64,000 bases of DNA from Paraflavitalea soli (GCF_003555545.1 NZ_CP032157.1:7692546-7756545); one strand, 5' to 3'; shown: positions 51,757 through 61,730, numbered from the stretch's first letter. Program-made: numbers and translations. Notes: a model not told the origin generated them from the sequence alone.

Positions 51757-54700
51757 ATGCGACTCTGCCTCCCCCTGGTAATGGCTTTATTGGCCATTTG
51801 TACCCAAACCTACAGTCAATCCCTTTCCATTAGGGGTATTGTTACCGACGAAGCCAAAAAACCGATGCAAGGTGTTAGCATCGTTCAAAAAGGTACTTCT
51901 ACAGGTACCTCCACCAAAGCCGACGGATCTTTTTCCCTGAATGTAACCGGTGATAACCCCATCCTGGTTATTTCCCATTCCGGTTTTGCCCGCAAAGAAA
52001 TACCTGTATCCGCCAGCACCCCTTTGTTGCAGATCACCCTTTTACCCATTGCCGAGAACATGGATGAGGTAGTGGTCGTTTCCGCCCTCGGCCTTACCCG
52101 CAAGGCCAAGTCCGTTACCTATTCCTCCCAGAGCGTCGATGCCGACCGCCTGACCGAGGCCCGCGATGTGAACATTGTCAACGGACTGATGGGAAAAGTA
52201 GCCGGCCTCCAGGTCACTACGACCGGTCAGCCCGGCTCTTCCAGCCGCGTCGTGATCCGTGGCGAAGGCTCCATCACCGGCAACAACCAGCCCCTTTGGG
52301 TAGTGGATGGTGTGCCCATTGCCAACAATATTTCCGAACGCAATAACCTCGATTACGGCAATACCGCCGCCGACCTCAATCCTGATGACATAGAATCTAT
52401 AGAAGTGCTAAAAGGTCCCAATGCAGCTGCCCTTTATGGCTCCATGGCTGCCAACGGCGCTATCCTCGTGACCACCAAAAAAGGAAAACCTGGCGATAAA
52501 AGCCTCGGCATTTCCGTCAACCAGAATATGATGTGGTACACCATCACCGAGTTTCCTGCCTACCAGAATGTATATGGCGAAGGCAGTGGCGGAAGACTGG
52601 TAGGCGGTGCCAACCAGCTATTCCCCGGTACCGGCGGCATCAATACCGGTACTTACGACAGATCATGGGGGGCTCCCATGCTGGGCCAGCCCTACAATGA
52701 TTTCTCCGGTAAGCCCTTGCCCGGCGGCTATTCTCCCCAGCCCAACAATGTCACCGACTTTTACAAATCAAGCCTTACCAATACATCCAATATCGCCCTC
52801 AGTAAGTCCGATGCCGTATCATCCTTCCGGCTTTCCTATACCTATACCAAAAGCGATGATGTATTGCAAAACCAGAACAAGCGCGATAAGCACAACTTAA
52901 ACCTGTACGCGACCCGCAAACTGGGCAACAAAGTGACCATCGATGCCAGGTTATTATATACCATGGACGATATGAAGAACCGCACCTACCGCAACCTCAA
53001 TCCGTCCAGCCCTATGTCCGCCTATGTGTACCTGCCTCGCAGTACCAACCTCGCTGCACTGACTCCCTGGAAAGATGCCAATGGCAATGCACCAGGCCTC
53101 GGTGCTTTTGGTACCGTAGAAAATCCGTACTGGATGCTCTATGAAAATGAGAACAGGGATACCCGCAACCGCTACATCGGTGGTGTTACCGCTACCGTAG
53201 AGCTCGCCAAAGGATTGCGCTTCCGCGGACAGGCCACCGGCGATATCGGTACCTTCCTGGGATATGAATACCGCGAGCTCGGTTCTTTAAGACAAAAAGA
53301 TGGCTTCTTCTCCAACCGCATGCAGGACGAGCGCAACTGGAACTTCGAGGCCATGCTGCAATACAACAGGAAGTTTGGCCCCGACTTTACCGTTACCGCC
53401 AATGCCGCTACCAATATCGCTACCTACAACTCAGTGATAAGAGAAGCATTCATGGACAGGTTGCTGGTGCATGACAAGCCCAGTATCCACAATGCCAATA
53501 CCACACCAAGGGCCAGCGAAAGCCTCGTAAGAAGACAAGTGGGTTCCGTATATGGAAATGCCACCGTAGGATATAAGAATTTCCTGTACCTCGATGTGAC
53601 CGCCCGTGCCGACAAATCTTCTACCTTACCCGCAGGCGGTAATACCTATTTCTATCCCTCCGCAGGCCTTAGCTTTATCTTTAGCGACTTCATCAAGAAC
53701 AAAGACCTTATCAGCTACGGTAAAGTACGCGCCTCCTGGGCCAGGGTAGGCAACTCCGCCCCGCCCAATTCTTTGACCACCAACTGGTCCAACGGTGGCT
53801 TGTTTCTCGGCAACCCTACCTTCAATTACTCTACCAGGTTGAACAATTATGAATTGAAACCTGAGCAAACAGTTTCCCGTGAGATCGGTATTGAACTGGG
53901 TTTATTTAAACAGCGTGTGAACCTCACCGCTACCGTATACCAATCCAATAGTACCAACCAGATCATTACCGCCAATACACCTACCGAAAGCGGATTTCAG
54001 CAGCGGGTAGTGAATGCAGGCGAAATGCGCAACAAGGGTATCGAGCTTACTGCCAGCGTGAATGTGATCAGGAAGAAAAACTTTAGCTGGGACATAAGGG
54101 CCAACTGGTCAAAGAACGACAACCTCGTGATGTCCCTGGTTGATGGCGTGCCCACCCTCAACCTCGGCAGCAACCTGGGTGCTACCATTAATGCCGTGGT
54201 AGGCAAACCTTACGGCGTCATCATGGGTACCATTCCTTACTATGTGGGCGATACCATGCTGGTGCAGGCAAGTGGCCGTCTCTATCCAGATGTCAATAAA
54301 TATGTAGGTGTTTACCGTCCCGATTGGCTGGGCTCTATCGGTTCTACCCTTCGTTACAAAGCCTTTGATCTTTCTTTCCTCGTCAATGTGAAATGGGGTG
54401 GCAGCCTGTATTCTGCTTCTTATGGTCGGGGTAATTTCAATGGCAATACCATTGAAAGCCTGGAAGGCCGCGAAGAATGGTTCTTTAGCAATTATATCCT
54501 GGGTGAAAACGGAGATGAAAGAATGGGCATTGGCCAGCAGGTAGGTACTATCCGGGTACCTTATGCCGATGATCGCAAAAAAGGAAGAAAGTATGCTGTT
54601 TCTTATTTTCCCTTGCTTGATGCCAATAACGTGGCTATCCTCGATAAGAATGGCCGCATGCAGGTGGGCAAGCCCAATAACGTATGGTCCGAACCCGCCC

Positions 54701-54996
54701 TGCTGTCTGGCGACTATACCCTCAACAATACAGAATACCTTACTTATGATGCCAGCGCCATCAGGCTTACAGAACTCGTATTCGGTTATACAGTCCCCAA
54801 CAAAGTATTCAAAAATGGTTTTATAAAAGGAGTGCGCGCAGCCCTGGTAGGCAGAAACCTCTGGCTCATCTACCGCAATACACCGCGCGGTATTGATCCC
54901 GAATCGGCCAACACCTCGGGTAATGCCCAGGGCATTGAGTCAGGTGGCTCTTTCCCCTATGCACAGTATGGCTTTGATGTAAAAGTTAACTTTTAA
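51757..54996 (+). CDS. SusC/RagA-family transporter of the mannan PUL
   Basis: A 1079-residue TonB-dependent transporter from the ATG at 51757, where MRLCLPLVMALLAICTQTYSQ is the signal peptide; a longer frame begins at TTG 51703 but adds only non-signal residues. A carboxypeptidase-regulatory-like domain (SIRGIVTDEAKKPMQGVSIVQKGTSTGTSTKADGSFSL) precedes the TonB box and plug (DEVVVVSALGLTRKAKSVTYSSQ, RVVIRGEGSITGNNQPLWVVDGVPIAN, VLKGPNAAALYGSMAANGAILVTTKKG). A large barrel ends in QYGFDVKVNF. No STN domain. It pairs with the SusD lipoprotein 14 bp downstream and should import mannooligosaccharides or a related glycan. Confidence 0.93.
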   Translation: MRLCLPLVMALLAICTQTYSQSLSIRGIVTDEAKKPMQGVSIVQKGTSTGTSTKADGSFSLNVTGDNPILVISHSGFARKEIPVSASTPLLQITLLPIAENMDEVVVVSALGLTRKAKSVTYSSQSVDADRLTEARDVNIVNGLMGKVAGLQVTTTGQPGSSSRVVIRGEGSITGNNQPLWVVDGVPIANNISERNNLDYGNTAADLNPDDIESIEVLKGPNAAALYGSMAANGAILVTTKKGKPGDKSLGISVNQNMMWYTITEFPAYQNVYGEGSGGRLVGGANQLFPGTGGINTGTYDRSWGAPMLGQPYNDFSGKPLPGGYSPQPNNVTDFYKSSLTNTSNIALSKSDAVSSFRLSYTYTKSDDVLQNQNKRDKHNLNLYATRKLGNKVTIDARLLYTMDDMKNRTYRNLNPSSPMSAYVYLPRSTNLAALTPWKDANGNAPGLGAFGTVENPYWMLYENENRDTRNRYIGGVTATVELAKGLRFRGQATGDIGTFLGYEYRELGSLRQKDGFFSNRMQDERNWNFEAMLQYNRKFGPDFTVTANAATNIATYNSVIREAFMDRLLVHDKPSIHNANTTPRASESLVRRQVGSVYGNATVGYKNFLYLDVTARADKSSTLPAGGNTYFYPSAGLSFIFSDFIKNKDLISYGKVRASWARVGNSAPPNSLTTNWSNGGLFLGNPTFNYSTRLNNYELKPEQTVSREIGIELGLFKQRVNLTATVYQSNSTNQIITANTPTESGFQQRVVNAGEMRNKGIELTASVNVIRKKNFSWDIRANWSKNDNLVMSLVDGVPTLNLGSNLGATINAVVGKPYGVIMGTIPYYVGDTMLVQASGRLYPDVNKYVGVYRPDWLGSIGSTLRYKAFDLSFLVNVKWGGSLYSASYGRGNFNGNTIESLEGREEWFFSNYILGENGDERMGIGQQVGTIRVPYADDRKKGRKYAVSYFPLLDANNVAILDKNGRMQVGKPNNVWSEPALLSGDYTLNNTEYLTYDASAIRLTELVFGYTVPNKVFKNGFIKGVRAALVGRNLWLIYRNTPRGIDPESANTSGNAQGIESGGSFPYAQYGFDVKVNF

Positions 54997-55010
54997 AACC
55001 TTGTAGAAAA

Positions 55011-56810
55011 ATGAAAAAGCAATTAATAGCGATAATAGTTGTCATAGCATCCATCATATTGAATGGATGCGCGAAGAACTTTGAGGACATGAACATTGAT
55101 CCTACCCAGTTCACCGAAGTAACACCCGAAGCTGCCCTCCAGGGATCATTTAAACGGCTGAACGACTTCATGGACAATAGCAATTTTACCCGCTATTGGG
55201 ATATGGCCAACCTCGTCAATGCCGGTGCCCGCTATGGTACCGATGAAGGTGGTGTGTGGCAGAATATGTATGTAAATGTGCTGGAACCCATCAATCAGGT
55301 AAAATTGACCTATGGCAATCAGCCCGATTTCAACAACCGCGTACAGATAGCCCGCATCTGGGAAGCCTATGCGTATTCTATCCTGGTAGCCACCTTTGGA
55401 CCTATACCCCAAAGCCAGGCCAACAACCGCGATTACCTGGCATCTATCAAATTCGATACGGAAGATTCCGTGTATATCTATGTGTTGAACACCTTAAAAG
55501 ATGCAGCGGCTAAAATAGATATTTCCAAACCACAGGACAGGCTGGTGTATGATGCCATTTATGGCTCATCAGCTACTTCCATTGTCAACTGGAAGAAATT
55601 TGCCAATACCCTGCGCCTGAAGATAGCCTTGCGTTGCTCAAAGAACCTGCCCCAGGTATCAGAGCAGCACGCCAAAGAAGTGATGAACGACGAGGCCAAT
55701 ACCATCACCGCCGAAACAGAGACCACCAAAATGGCCTATGAGAATGTGATCGGTAATGAGAATCCCCACTACCAGCGTTTCAAACGCAACTCCTATACCC
55801 TCGATCCGCCATCAATGAACGATTACCTGTTTGTTCATTTCAGATCTTACAAAGATCCCCGTATCGATGCCTACTTCGATTCTGTACCCAACCTGGCCGA
55901 CAGGTACCTGTTGAGAGATACCATGCCCAGCAGGAATGATGATTCCCTGCGCGTAGTGGATTACAGGATCCCTCATTTTGGAAGGCCCAAATCACCTGCC
56001 AAATTACCGGGATGGTCAGCCCTTAATGGATTGATTGATCCACTCGGACAGAACGTAAAGGTCACTACCTACTCCCGTCTTAAAGGATATGGCTGGGGCC
56101 CCAACAACCAGGCCGCAGATCCGAGCACAGGCCTTTTATCCCCCGTTCAACCTTTCATCATCCTGTCCTATGCCGAATCCCAACTCCTGAAAGCCGAAGC
56201 CGCAGCAAAGGGATGGGGTGGATCAAAAACAGCCGAACAATACTACAACGAAGGCATCGATGCCAACTTTGCTTACTGGAAAATAAGCAATGCCCAGCGC
56301 GATGCCTATAAAGCAAGGGATGGTATCAAATGGGGTACCGTAGGTATTGGCTTCACCGATTATGTAAGCATTGTACGCGCCGATATAGCCGCCGATCCCC
56401 TTGCCAAAATATACACACAGCAATGGCTCAACTATTTCCCCGACCAGGCTTTTGATGTATGGTGCCTGCAGCGCCGCACACGCGCCCTCGATTTCTCGCC
56501 ACATACCAATCCCGGCGTTGCAATAGCAACCCCCTGGATCGAAATACCCATGCGTGCCAGTTATCCTACTGCCGTCATCAACCTCAATCCCGTAGGTTAC
56601 CAGGATGGATTGGATAAATTGGGCGGACTCCAGAACGATGTGGATCCCCTCATCCCCTTGAAATTTGCGAAACAGCACACCACCAAAGACTGGAATGCAG
56701 TGCCCGTAGCTTACAGCACCCGCTACATGCAAAAATGGTACGGCAATTACGTAGAAGACCTGCCCGCCGCCGGTGTCGCCTATACACTCATCTCAACTTT
56801 TAAACCCTAA
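55011..56810 (+). CDS. SusD-like surface glycan-binding lipoprotein
   Basis: A 599-residue lipoprotein (lipobox ILNGC, Cys20) of the SusD-like_2 group. Family segments are ARIWEAYAYSILVATFGPIPQSQ, NWKKFANTLRLKIALRCSKNL, QPFIILSYAESQLLKAEAAAKGWGG and QQWLNYFPDQAFDVWCLQRRTRALDF. It is longer than the first SusD in this window because of an insertion in the substrate-facing half (SVPNLADRYLLRDTMPSRNDDSLRVVDYRI). It binds the polysaccharide at the cell surface with the SusC barrel. Tightly spaced genes follow (17 and 14 bp). Confidence 0.92.
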   Translation: MKKQLIAIIVVIASIILNGCAKNFEDMNIDPTQFTEVTPEAALQGSFKRLNDFMDNSNFTRYWDMANLVNAGARYGTDEGGVWQNMYVNVLEPINQVKLTYGNQPDFNNRVQIARIWEAYAYSILVATFGPIPQSQANNRDYLASIKFDTEDSVYIYVLNTLKDAAAKIDISKPQDRLVYDAIYGSSATSIVNWKKFANTLRLKIALRCSKNLPQVSEQHAKEVMNDEANTITAETETTKMAYENVIGNENPHYQRFKRNSYTLDPPSMNDYLFVHFRSYKDPRIDAYFDSVPNLADRYLLRDTMPSRNDDSLRVVDYRIPHFGRPKSPAKLPGWSALNGLIDPLGQNVKVTTYSRLKGYGWGPNNQAADPSTGLLSPVQPFIILSYAESQLLKAEAAAKGWGGSKTAEQYYNEGIDANFAYWKISNAQRDAYKARDGIKWGTVGIGFTDYVSIVRADIAADPLAKIYTQQWLNYFPDQAFDVWCLQRRTRALDFSPHTNPGVAIATPWIEIPMRASYPTAVINLNPVGYQDGLDKLGGLQNDVDPLIPLKFAKQHTTKDWNAVPVAYSTRYMQKWYGNYVEDLPAAGVAYTLISTFKP

Positions 56811-56827
56811 ACGTTCAAGCTTGGTTT

Positions 56828-57937
56828 ATGAAAAGAAACTACTTCAATATATTATCCGTTGCTATCGGCGTAGCCCTGCTGTTTGCCTGTAAGAAAAATG
56901 ATGGTCCTTCCGTCGACGATTACTTCCTCAATTATCAAATACCCGAAGTGCCCGTTACTTCCGATTATACAGTAGGCGCTTTCTATTATTCCTTTGGCAC
57001 CTTCAATGCCAATATCAAAGAAATGCCTACTGTAGGTAAATACCAGTCACCCAATGGCAATATCTCCCCCGATATCATGAAGAAGCACATCGATACCGCC
57101 AGCACCGGTGGGCTCGATTACTTTGTGTTCCAGGTTCGGTCCGTTATCAAAGATGTGAACAACTATAGGAACGACTCCGTACTCGTAAGAAGGTTTCTCG
57201 ATGCCAATACCGACAACAAAATGAAGTTTGCCATTGCGTACAACTTCAATCCCGGTTCCTATTCCTTAACCGCTACCAATATGCTCGACACCAGCGCCCT
57301 CAGGCTCGATCAGTTCTGCAAGGACATCGAGAAGTTTGTTGCCTGGTTCCAGGATGCCAATTACCTCAAAGTAAATGGCAAGACAATGTTGTACATCATG
57401 AATGCCCACCAGCTGTATACCATCGATGCAAAGACCGTGTACAATACCCTCCGTTCCCGCCTCACAGCCCTGGGTATTGAACTGTACATTGCAGGTATGC
57501 AGGACCGGTGGTCGCCGCCCGCCCGCTACATCTTCCGGTACAAAGGCGGTGTTGACGCTATTTTTCATCAGTCATTCGTTTCCAACGTGAGTCAATACGA
57601 CCGCTTCTACCTCCTGCCCCAAATGATCGATCAGAACTGGAAATACTCAAAGAAGTATTTTAAGGATTCTGCCAACGTCGATTACATTCCCGATATCAGC
57701 CCGGCCTACAATGGCACCATCACCAACCCGGCCAATACCAACCCCATTGTAGGAAGGGCCGACAATGGCGACATGTACAAAAAGCTCTGTAATGTAGCCA
57801 AGATGAATGCCAGCGAAGCCACCCGCCTCATCCTCATCGATTCCTGGAACAAATGGGATGAAGACCTCCAGCTGGAGCCCGCATTGAGCTATGGAAAACG
57901 TTACCTGGAAATAACCAAATCACAATTCAAAAAATAA
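56828..57937 (+). CDS. WbsX/GH99-like lipoprotein
   Basis: A 369-residue lipoprotein (ALLFACKKN, Cys21). The fold is a TIM barrel of the glycoside hydrolase family 99-like/WbsX group: YTVGAFYYSFGTF at the start, GGLDYFVFQVRS, VNGKTMLYIMNAHQ, and the C-terminal DSWNKWDEDLQLEPALSYGKRYLE (about 339-362), which corresponds to the WNEWxEGxxLEP motif. The first Glu of that motif is replaced by Lys (WNKWDED), so the catalytic acid may be lost and the protein may be a binding lipoprotein rather than an enzyme. It stands between SusD and GH92. Confidence 0.75.
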   Translation: MKRNYFNILSVAIGVALLFACKKNDGPSVDDYFLNYQIPEVPVTSDYTVGAFYYSFGTFNANIKEMPTVGKYQSPNGNISPDIMKKHIDTASTGGLDYFVFQVRSVIKDVNNYRNDSVLVRRFLDANTDNKMKFAIAYNFNPGSYSLTATNMLDTSALRLDQFCKDIEKFVAWFQDANYLKVNGKTMLYIMNAHQLYTIDAKTVYNTLRSRLTALGIELYIAGMQDRWSPPARYIFRYKGGVDAIFHQSFVSNVSQYDRFYLLPQMIDQNWKYSKKYFKDSANVDYIPDISPAYNGTITNPANTNPIVGRADNGDMYKKLCNVAKMNASEATRLILIDSWNKWDEDLQLEPALSYGKRYLEITKSQFKK

Positions 57938-57951
57938 ATTCCTGTACCCGG

Positions 57952-60207
57952 ATGTTACCATCAGTAAGCCGCCGTATCCTTTGCTGTTTTTTCCTGGTTT
58001 CTTTTTCACTGACCCTTACCCAGGCCCAGGTCTCAGGTCTCCCTTACATCGATCCAACCATCGGTAATGTTGGTGCATTATTGCAACCAACCAGACCTAC
58101 TGTGCAATTGCCCAACCAGGTCATGCGCATGTTTCCCATACGACCCGATTATATGGACGATCAGATCAGCAGCTTTCCCCTGCTGGTCGTGTCCCATCGT
58201 CTGGGAGAGGCCTTTTCCATGAAACCTTTCAGCAAAACCGTCACCGTTGACAGCTGGAAACAAGACCTCACCTACGATCATGACCTGGAAGTAACACGCC
58301 CCTGGTATTATTCCACCTACCTCATCGATGAGGAGATCACCGTGGAGTTTGCACCCGGCAAAAAAACAGGCATCTTCCGTTTTGAGTTTGCTCCAAATGC
58401 TACCACAAAAGCCCTCTTGCTCGATCTGTATAGTAATGCAGGAACTGGCTGGAAACTTACCGATGGTAAAGAGGTCGAGGCCATGGAAATCTACCACGGC
58501 GATATCAAAATATACCTCTATGGTGTGTTGAATGCAAAGGGTACAGCCCATACCGTCACCAACAACCAACTGGGTGTTGTTCAAACCGGCAGTGCGTCAT
58601 CCAACAAAACAATGATCAGTTTCCCTGCCGGCACTCCTGGTAAAATTGAGTTCAGGTATGCCGTATCCTACATCAGCCCCGAACAGGCAAAAAAGAACTT
58701 CAGCCAGGAACTGTCCAACACCACCTTCGATCAGTTGAAGACTGCCGGCGAAAAAGCCTGGGCATCCGTCATCAACCAGATACAAGTAGAAGGCGGCACC
58801 ACTGCCCAAAAAAGAACCTTCTACTCAGCCCTCTACCGTTGTTATGAAAGGATGGTCGACATTACCGAAGACAACCGGTATTACAGTGGCTTTGATAAAA
58901 AGATACACGATACCAAACGCCCTTTCTATGTAGACGATTGGTCATGGGATACCTACCTGGCCCATCATCCCTTAAGGACCATCCTCAACCCCGCACAGGA
59001 AGAAGATATGCTCGATTCATACGTGCACATGTATGAGCAAAGCGGCTGGATGCCTACCTTTCCCGTGTTGTTTGGCGACCATGCCTGCATGAATGGTTTC
59101 CATTCTTCCGTTACCTTCCTCGATGCCCACCGCAAGGGATTGAAGAATTTCAACCTGGCCAAAGCCTATGAAGGCATGAAGAAGAATGCCAACGAAGCCA
59201 CTATGATCCCCTGGCGCAATGGTCCCAAAACCGTACTCGATGATATCTACCATACCAGGGGATTCTTCCCCGCCCTCCATCCCGGTGAAAAGGAGACCGT
59301 TTCCCTTGTCCATCCTTTTGAAAAACGCCAGGCCGTGGCCGTTACCCTGGGCGCAGCTTATGATGATTGGGCAGTAGGAGAGTTGGCAAAAGATATGGGC
59401 AACCAGTCCGATTACAAATTCTTCAACGCACGCGGCAACAATTACAAGAACCTGTGGAGCGATAAAGAGCAGCTCTTCATGCCCAAAGATTCTGCCGGCA
59501 ACTGGATCAATATCAATCCCAAGATAGATGGCGGTAAAGGCGGCCGCGATTATTATGATGAGAACAATGGCTGGACCTATCTTTGGCAGGTTCAGCACGA
59601 TGTGGAAGGATTGAAGAAATTACTGGGCGGCACTGATGCTTTTGAGCAAAAGCTCGATCAGCTGTTCCGCGAAGGACTGGGCTTCAGCAGGTACGTATTC
59701 TGGAATATGTTTCCCGATGCCACCGGCAACGTAGGACAATATTCCATGGGCAACGAACCTAGCTTTCATATTCCTTACCTCTACAACTTCACCCAATCAC
59801 CCTGGAAGACCCAGAAGCGTATTCGCTTCCTGCTCGACACCTGGTTTAAGGACAATGTGTTTGGCATTCCCGGTGATGAAGATGGGGGAGGGATGACAGC
59901 TTTTGTAGTATTTTCTGCTATGGGATTTTATCCCGTTACACCCGGCTTGCCGGTATACACCATCGGTAGCCCCGTGTTTGAGAAGACCACCATCAACCTG
60001 AAGGATGGAAAGAAGTTTACCCTGATCGCCAACAAAGCATCTGCCGTAAACAAATACATCCAAAGCGCGAAGTTCGATGGCAAGCCCCTCACCACACCCT
60101 GGTTTACCCATGCCCAATTAATGGCTGGTGGTAAACTGGAACTGGAAATGGGTCCCAAACCCAACAAAGCCTGGGGCGTTTCCACAGCACAAAGCCGTGG
60201 ATTCTAA
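57952..60207 (+). CDS. Glycoside hydrolase family 92 (alpha-mannosidase)
   Basis: A 751-residue exported enzyme. The N-terminal beta-sandwich starts YIDPTIGNVGALLQPTRPT, a divergent form of the usual YVDPxIGTxGxGHT. The catalytic (alpha/alpha)6 barrel has FYSALYRCY, YYSGFDKKIHDTKRPFYVDDWSWDTYLAHHPL, GNEPSFHIPYLYNF near residue 600 and GDEDGGGMTAFVVFSAMGFYP near 640. GH92 enzymes are calcium-dependent exo-alpha-mannosidases acting with inversion. The altered start and the DxWDTYLAHHPL variation suggest a different linkage preference from the second GH92 gene. A REP-like hairpin follows the stop. Confidence 0.9.
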   Translation: MLPSVSRRILCCFFLVSFSLTLTQAQVSGLPYIDPTIGNVGALLQPTRPTVQLPNQVMRMFPIRPDYMDDQISSFPLLVVSHRLGEAFSMKPFSKTVTVDSWKQDLTYDHDLEVTRPWYYSTYLIDEEITVEFAPGKKTGIFRFEFAPNATTKALLLDLYSNAGTGWKLTDGKEVEAMEIYHGDIKIYLYGVLNAKGTAHTVTNNQLGVVQTGSASSNKTMISFPAGTPGKIEFRYAVSYISPEQAKKNFSQELSNTTFDQLKTAGEKAWASVINQIQVEGGTTAQKRTFYSALYRCYERMVDITEDNRYYSGFDKKIHDTKRPFYVDDWSWDTYLAHHPLRTILNPAQEEDMLDSYVHMYEQSGWMPTFPVLFGDHACMNGFHSSVTFLDAHRKGLKNFNLAKAYEGMKKNANEATMIPWRNGPKTVLDDIYHTRGFFPALHPGEKETVSLVHPFEKRQAVAVTLGAAYDDWAVGELAKDMGNQSDYKFFNARGNNYKNLWSDKEQLFMPKDSAGNWININPKIDGGKGGRDYYDENNGWTYLWQVQHDVEGLKKLLGGTDAFEQKLDQLFREGLGFSRYVFWNMFPDATGNVGQYSMGNEPSFHIPYLYNFTQSPWKTQKRIRFLLDTWFKDNVFGIPGDEDGGGMTAFVVFSAMGFYPVTPGLPVYTIGSPVFEKTTINLKDGKKFTLIANKASAVNKYIQSAKFDGKPLTTPWFTHAQLMAGGKLELEMGPKPNKAWGVSTAQSRGF

Positions 60208-60217
60208 TAACCCGAAT

Positions 60218-60240
60218 GTCAGGCTGAGCCTGTCGAAGCC
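60218..60240. repeat. GTCAGGCTGAGCCTGTCGAAGC repeat
   Basis: Near-identical to the copy at 15743-15765; it lies between the GH92 stop and REP copy 5. Confidence 0.7.
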
Positions 60241-60248
60241 GTCTTCAA

Positions 60249-60281
60249 AGGGTGGGTCGCCCTTCAAGGGCGGCTCACCCT
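60249..60281. repeat. REP-like palindrome, copy 5
   Basis: AGGGTGGGTCGCCC with GGGCGGCTCACCCT, between GH92 and the GH99-like gene. The 209-bp gap also holds the related word CCCCTTTAGGGGTTACCGCT. Confidence 0.8.
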
Positions 60282-60416
60282 GATCTAAGGAGCTTATCAA
60301 AGGGCCTGTTATAACCCCTTTAGGGGTTACCGCTTTGTAGAAATGAACGCAGACAAATTCTTTTGCCCTGTAGGGGCAACCTAAAACGAGAAACGCGAAA
60401 CACGAAACCATAAAGC

Positions 60417-61670
60417 ATGCACCGCAACATTTTATCCGTACTCTTTCTTTTCTCCGCCGGCATGGCTGTCGCTCAAAAGCACAGCAAAACATCCGTGTAC
60501 CCCAGCTACAAAGGATTGGTGATGGCCGGCTACCAGGGTTGGTTCAATGCCCCCGGCGATAGCGCCGGCAGGGGCTGGAACCATTACGTAGCCAAAGGCA
60601 AACTCGAAGATGGCAACTGTAAGTTTGATATGTGGCCCGATACCAGGGAATATAAAATAACCTATGATGCCCCCTTTAAATTATCCGATAGCAGCGCAGC
60701 TAAATTGTTCAGCTCATATGACGCTTCAACCGTTGACCTCCATTTCAAATGGATGAAACAGTATGGCCTCGATGGCGTGTTTGTACAACGTTTTGTGAGC
60801 AACCTCAAAAGCACCCGCAGCCTGCACCACAACAATACCGTGCTGGCCAATGCCCTTAGGTCGGCCGATAAATACGGCAGGGCCATTGGCGTCATGTACG
60901 ATCTCTCTGGTATGCGGGCAGGCGATAGCAAGCTCATCATCAACGATTGGAAAGCCCTGGTAGATAGTATGAAGATGACAAGAGGAGGGAAGAAGCAACC
61001 TTATATTTACCACAATGGCAAGCCCCTCGTCACTTTATGGGGAGTAGGTTTCTCCGGCCGCGACAGGCAGTATACACTGGAAGACATTAAACCCGTGATA
61101 GATTTCCTGAAAAACGATCCCGACTATGGTGGTTGTGCTGTGATGTTGGGCGTACCCACCCGCTGGCGCGAATTGCAGGGCGATGCTGTGAGCGATACCG
61201 CTTTCCTGCAATTGTTGAAACAGATAGACATCATACAGCCCTGGTTTGTGGGTCGCTTTACAGAAAAGAACATCGACCAGATGCAAACAAGGGTAAGGGA
61301 AGACATGGCCTGGTGCGCAGCCAACAAAGTAGATTATGTGCCCGTCATTTATCCCGGCTTCACCTGGCACAATATGTACCCAAACAATCCCCAGAACCAG
61401 ATACCCCGCAACCGCGGACAGTTCTTCTGGAAGCAGGTAACCGCTGCCTTGCAGGAAAAAGTACCTATGCTCTACATAGCCATGTTTGATGAAATAGATG
61501 AAGGTACCGCCATCTTTAAGATATCAAAAGATCCACCCGCAGGCAAATCCACCTTCGTGAGTTTTGAAGAAGACATCCCGGAGGATTATTATTTATTCCT
61601 CGCAGGCCAGGCCCGCCGCATGTTGAAGAAAGAGCTGCCTTTACAAACGACGCCTCCCAAAAAGCTATAG
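60417..61670 (+). CDS. GH99-like secreted glycosidase
   Basis: A 417-residue protein with signal peptide MHRNILSVLFLFSAGMAVAQ. The mature chain is a TIM barrel of the GH71/GH99-like kind: YKGLVMAGYQGWFNAPGD, GLDGVFVQRFVSNL, GRAIGVMYDLSGM, YIYHNGKPLVTLWGVGF, GVPTRWRELQGD, and AMFDEIDEGTAIFK. In that last motif Glu359 and Glu362 occupy the spacing of the paired catalytic glutamates of GH99 endo-alpha-mannanases (EWHE there, EIDE here). Endo-cleavage of alpha-mannan before GH92 trimming is the natural guess. Intact, and in the same direction as the surrounding PUL. Confidence 0.75.
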   Translation: MHRNILSVLFLFSAGMAVAQKHSKTSVYPSYKGLVMAGYQGWFNAPGDSAGRGWNHYVAKGKLEDGNCKFDMWPDTREYKITYDAPFKLSDSSAAKLFSSYDASTVDLHFKWMKQYGLDGVFVQRFVSNLKSTRSLHHNNTVLANALRSADKYGRAIGVMYDLSGMRAGDSKLIINDWKALVDSMKMTRGGKKQPYIYHNGKPLVTLWGVGFSGRDRQYTLEDIKPVIDFLKNDPDYGGCAVMLGVPTRWRELQGDAVSDTAFLQLLKQIDIIQPWFVGRFTEKNIDQMQTRVREDMAWCAANKVDYVPVIYPGFTWHNMYPNNPQNQIPRNRGQFFWKQVTAALQEKVPMLYIAMFDEIDEGTAIFKISKDPPAGKSTFVSFEEDIPEDYYLFLAGQARRMLKKELPLQTTPPKKL

Positions 61671-61678
61671 CGCCACTT

Positions 61679-61730
61679 AGGTGGGTCGCCCTGTGTGCTG
61701 TTATGTGCAGCTGGGCAGGGCGGCTCACCT
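61679..61730. repeat. REP-like palindrome, copy 6, with long loop
   Basis: AGGTGGGTCGCCCTG (61679-61693) and CAGGGCGGCTCACCT (61716-61730) around a 22-nt loop, whereas the other copies have loops of 4-9 nt. Confidence 0.75.
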
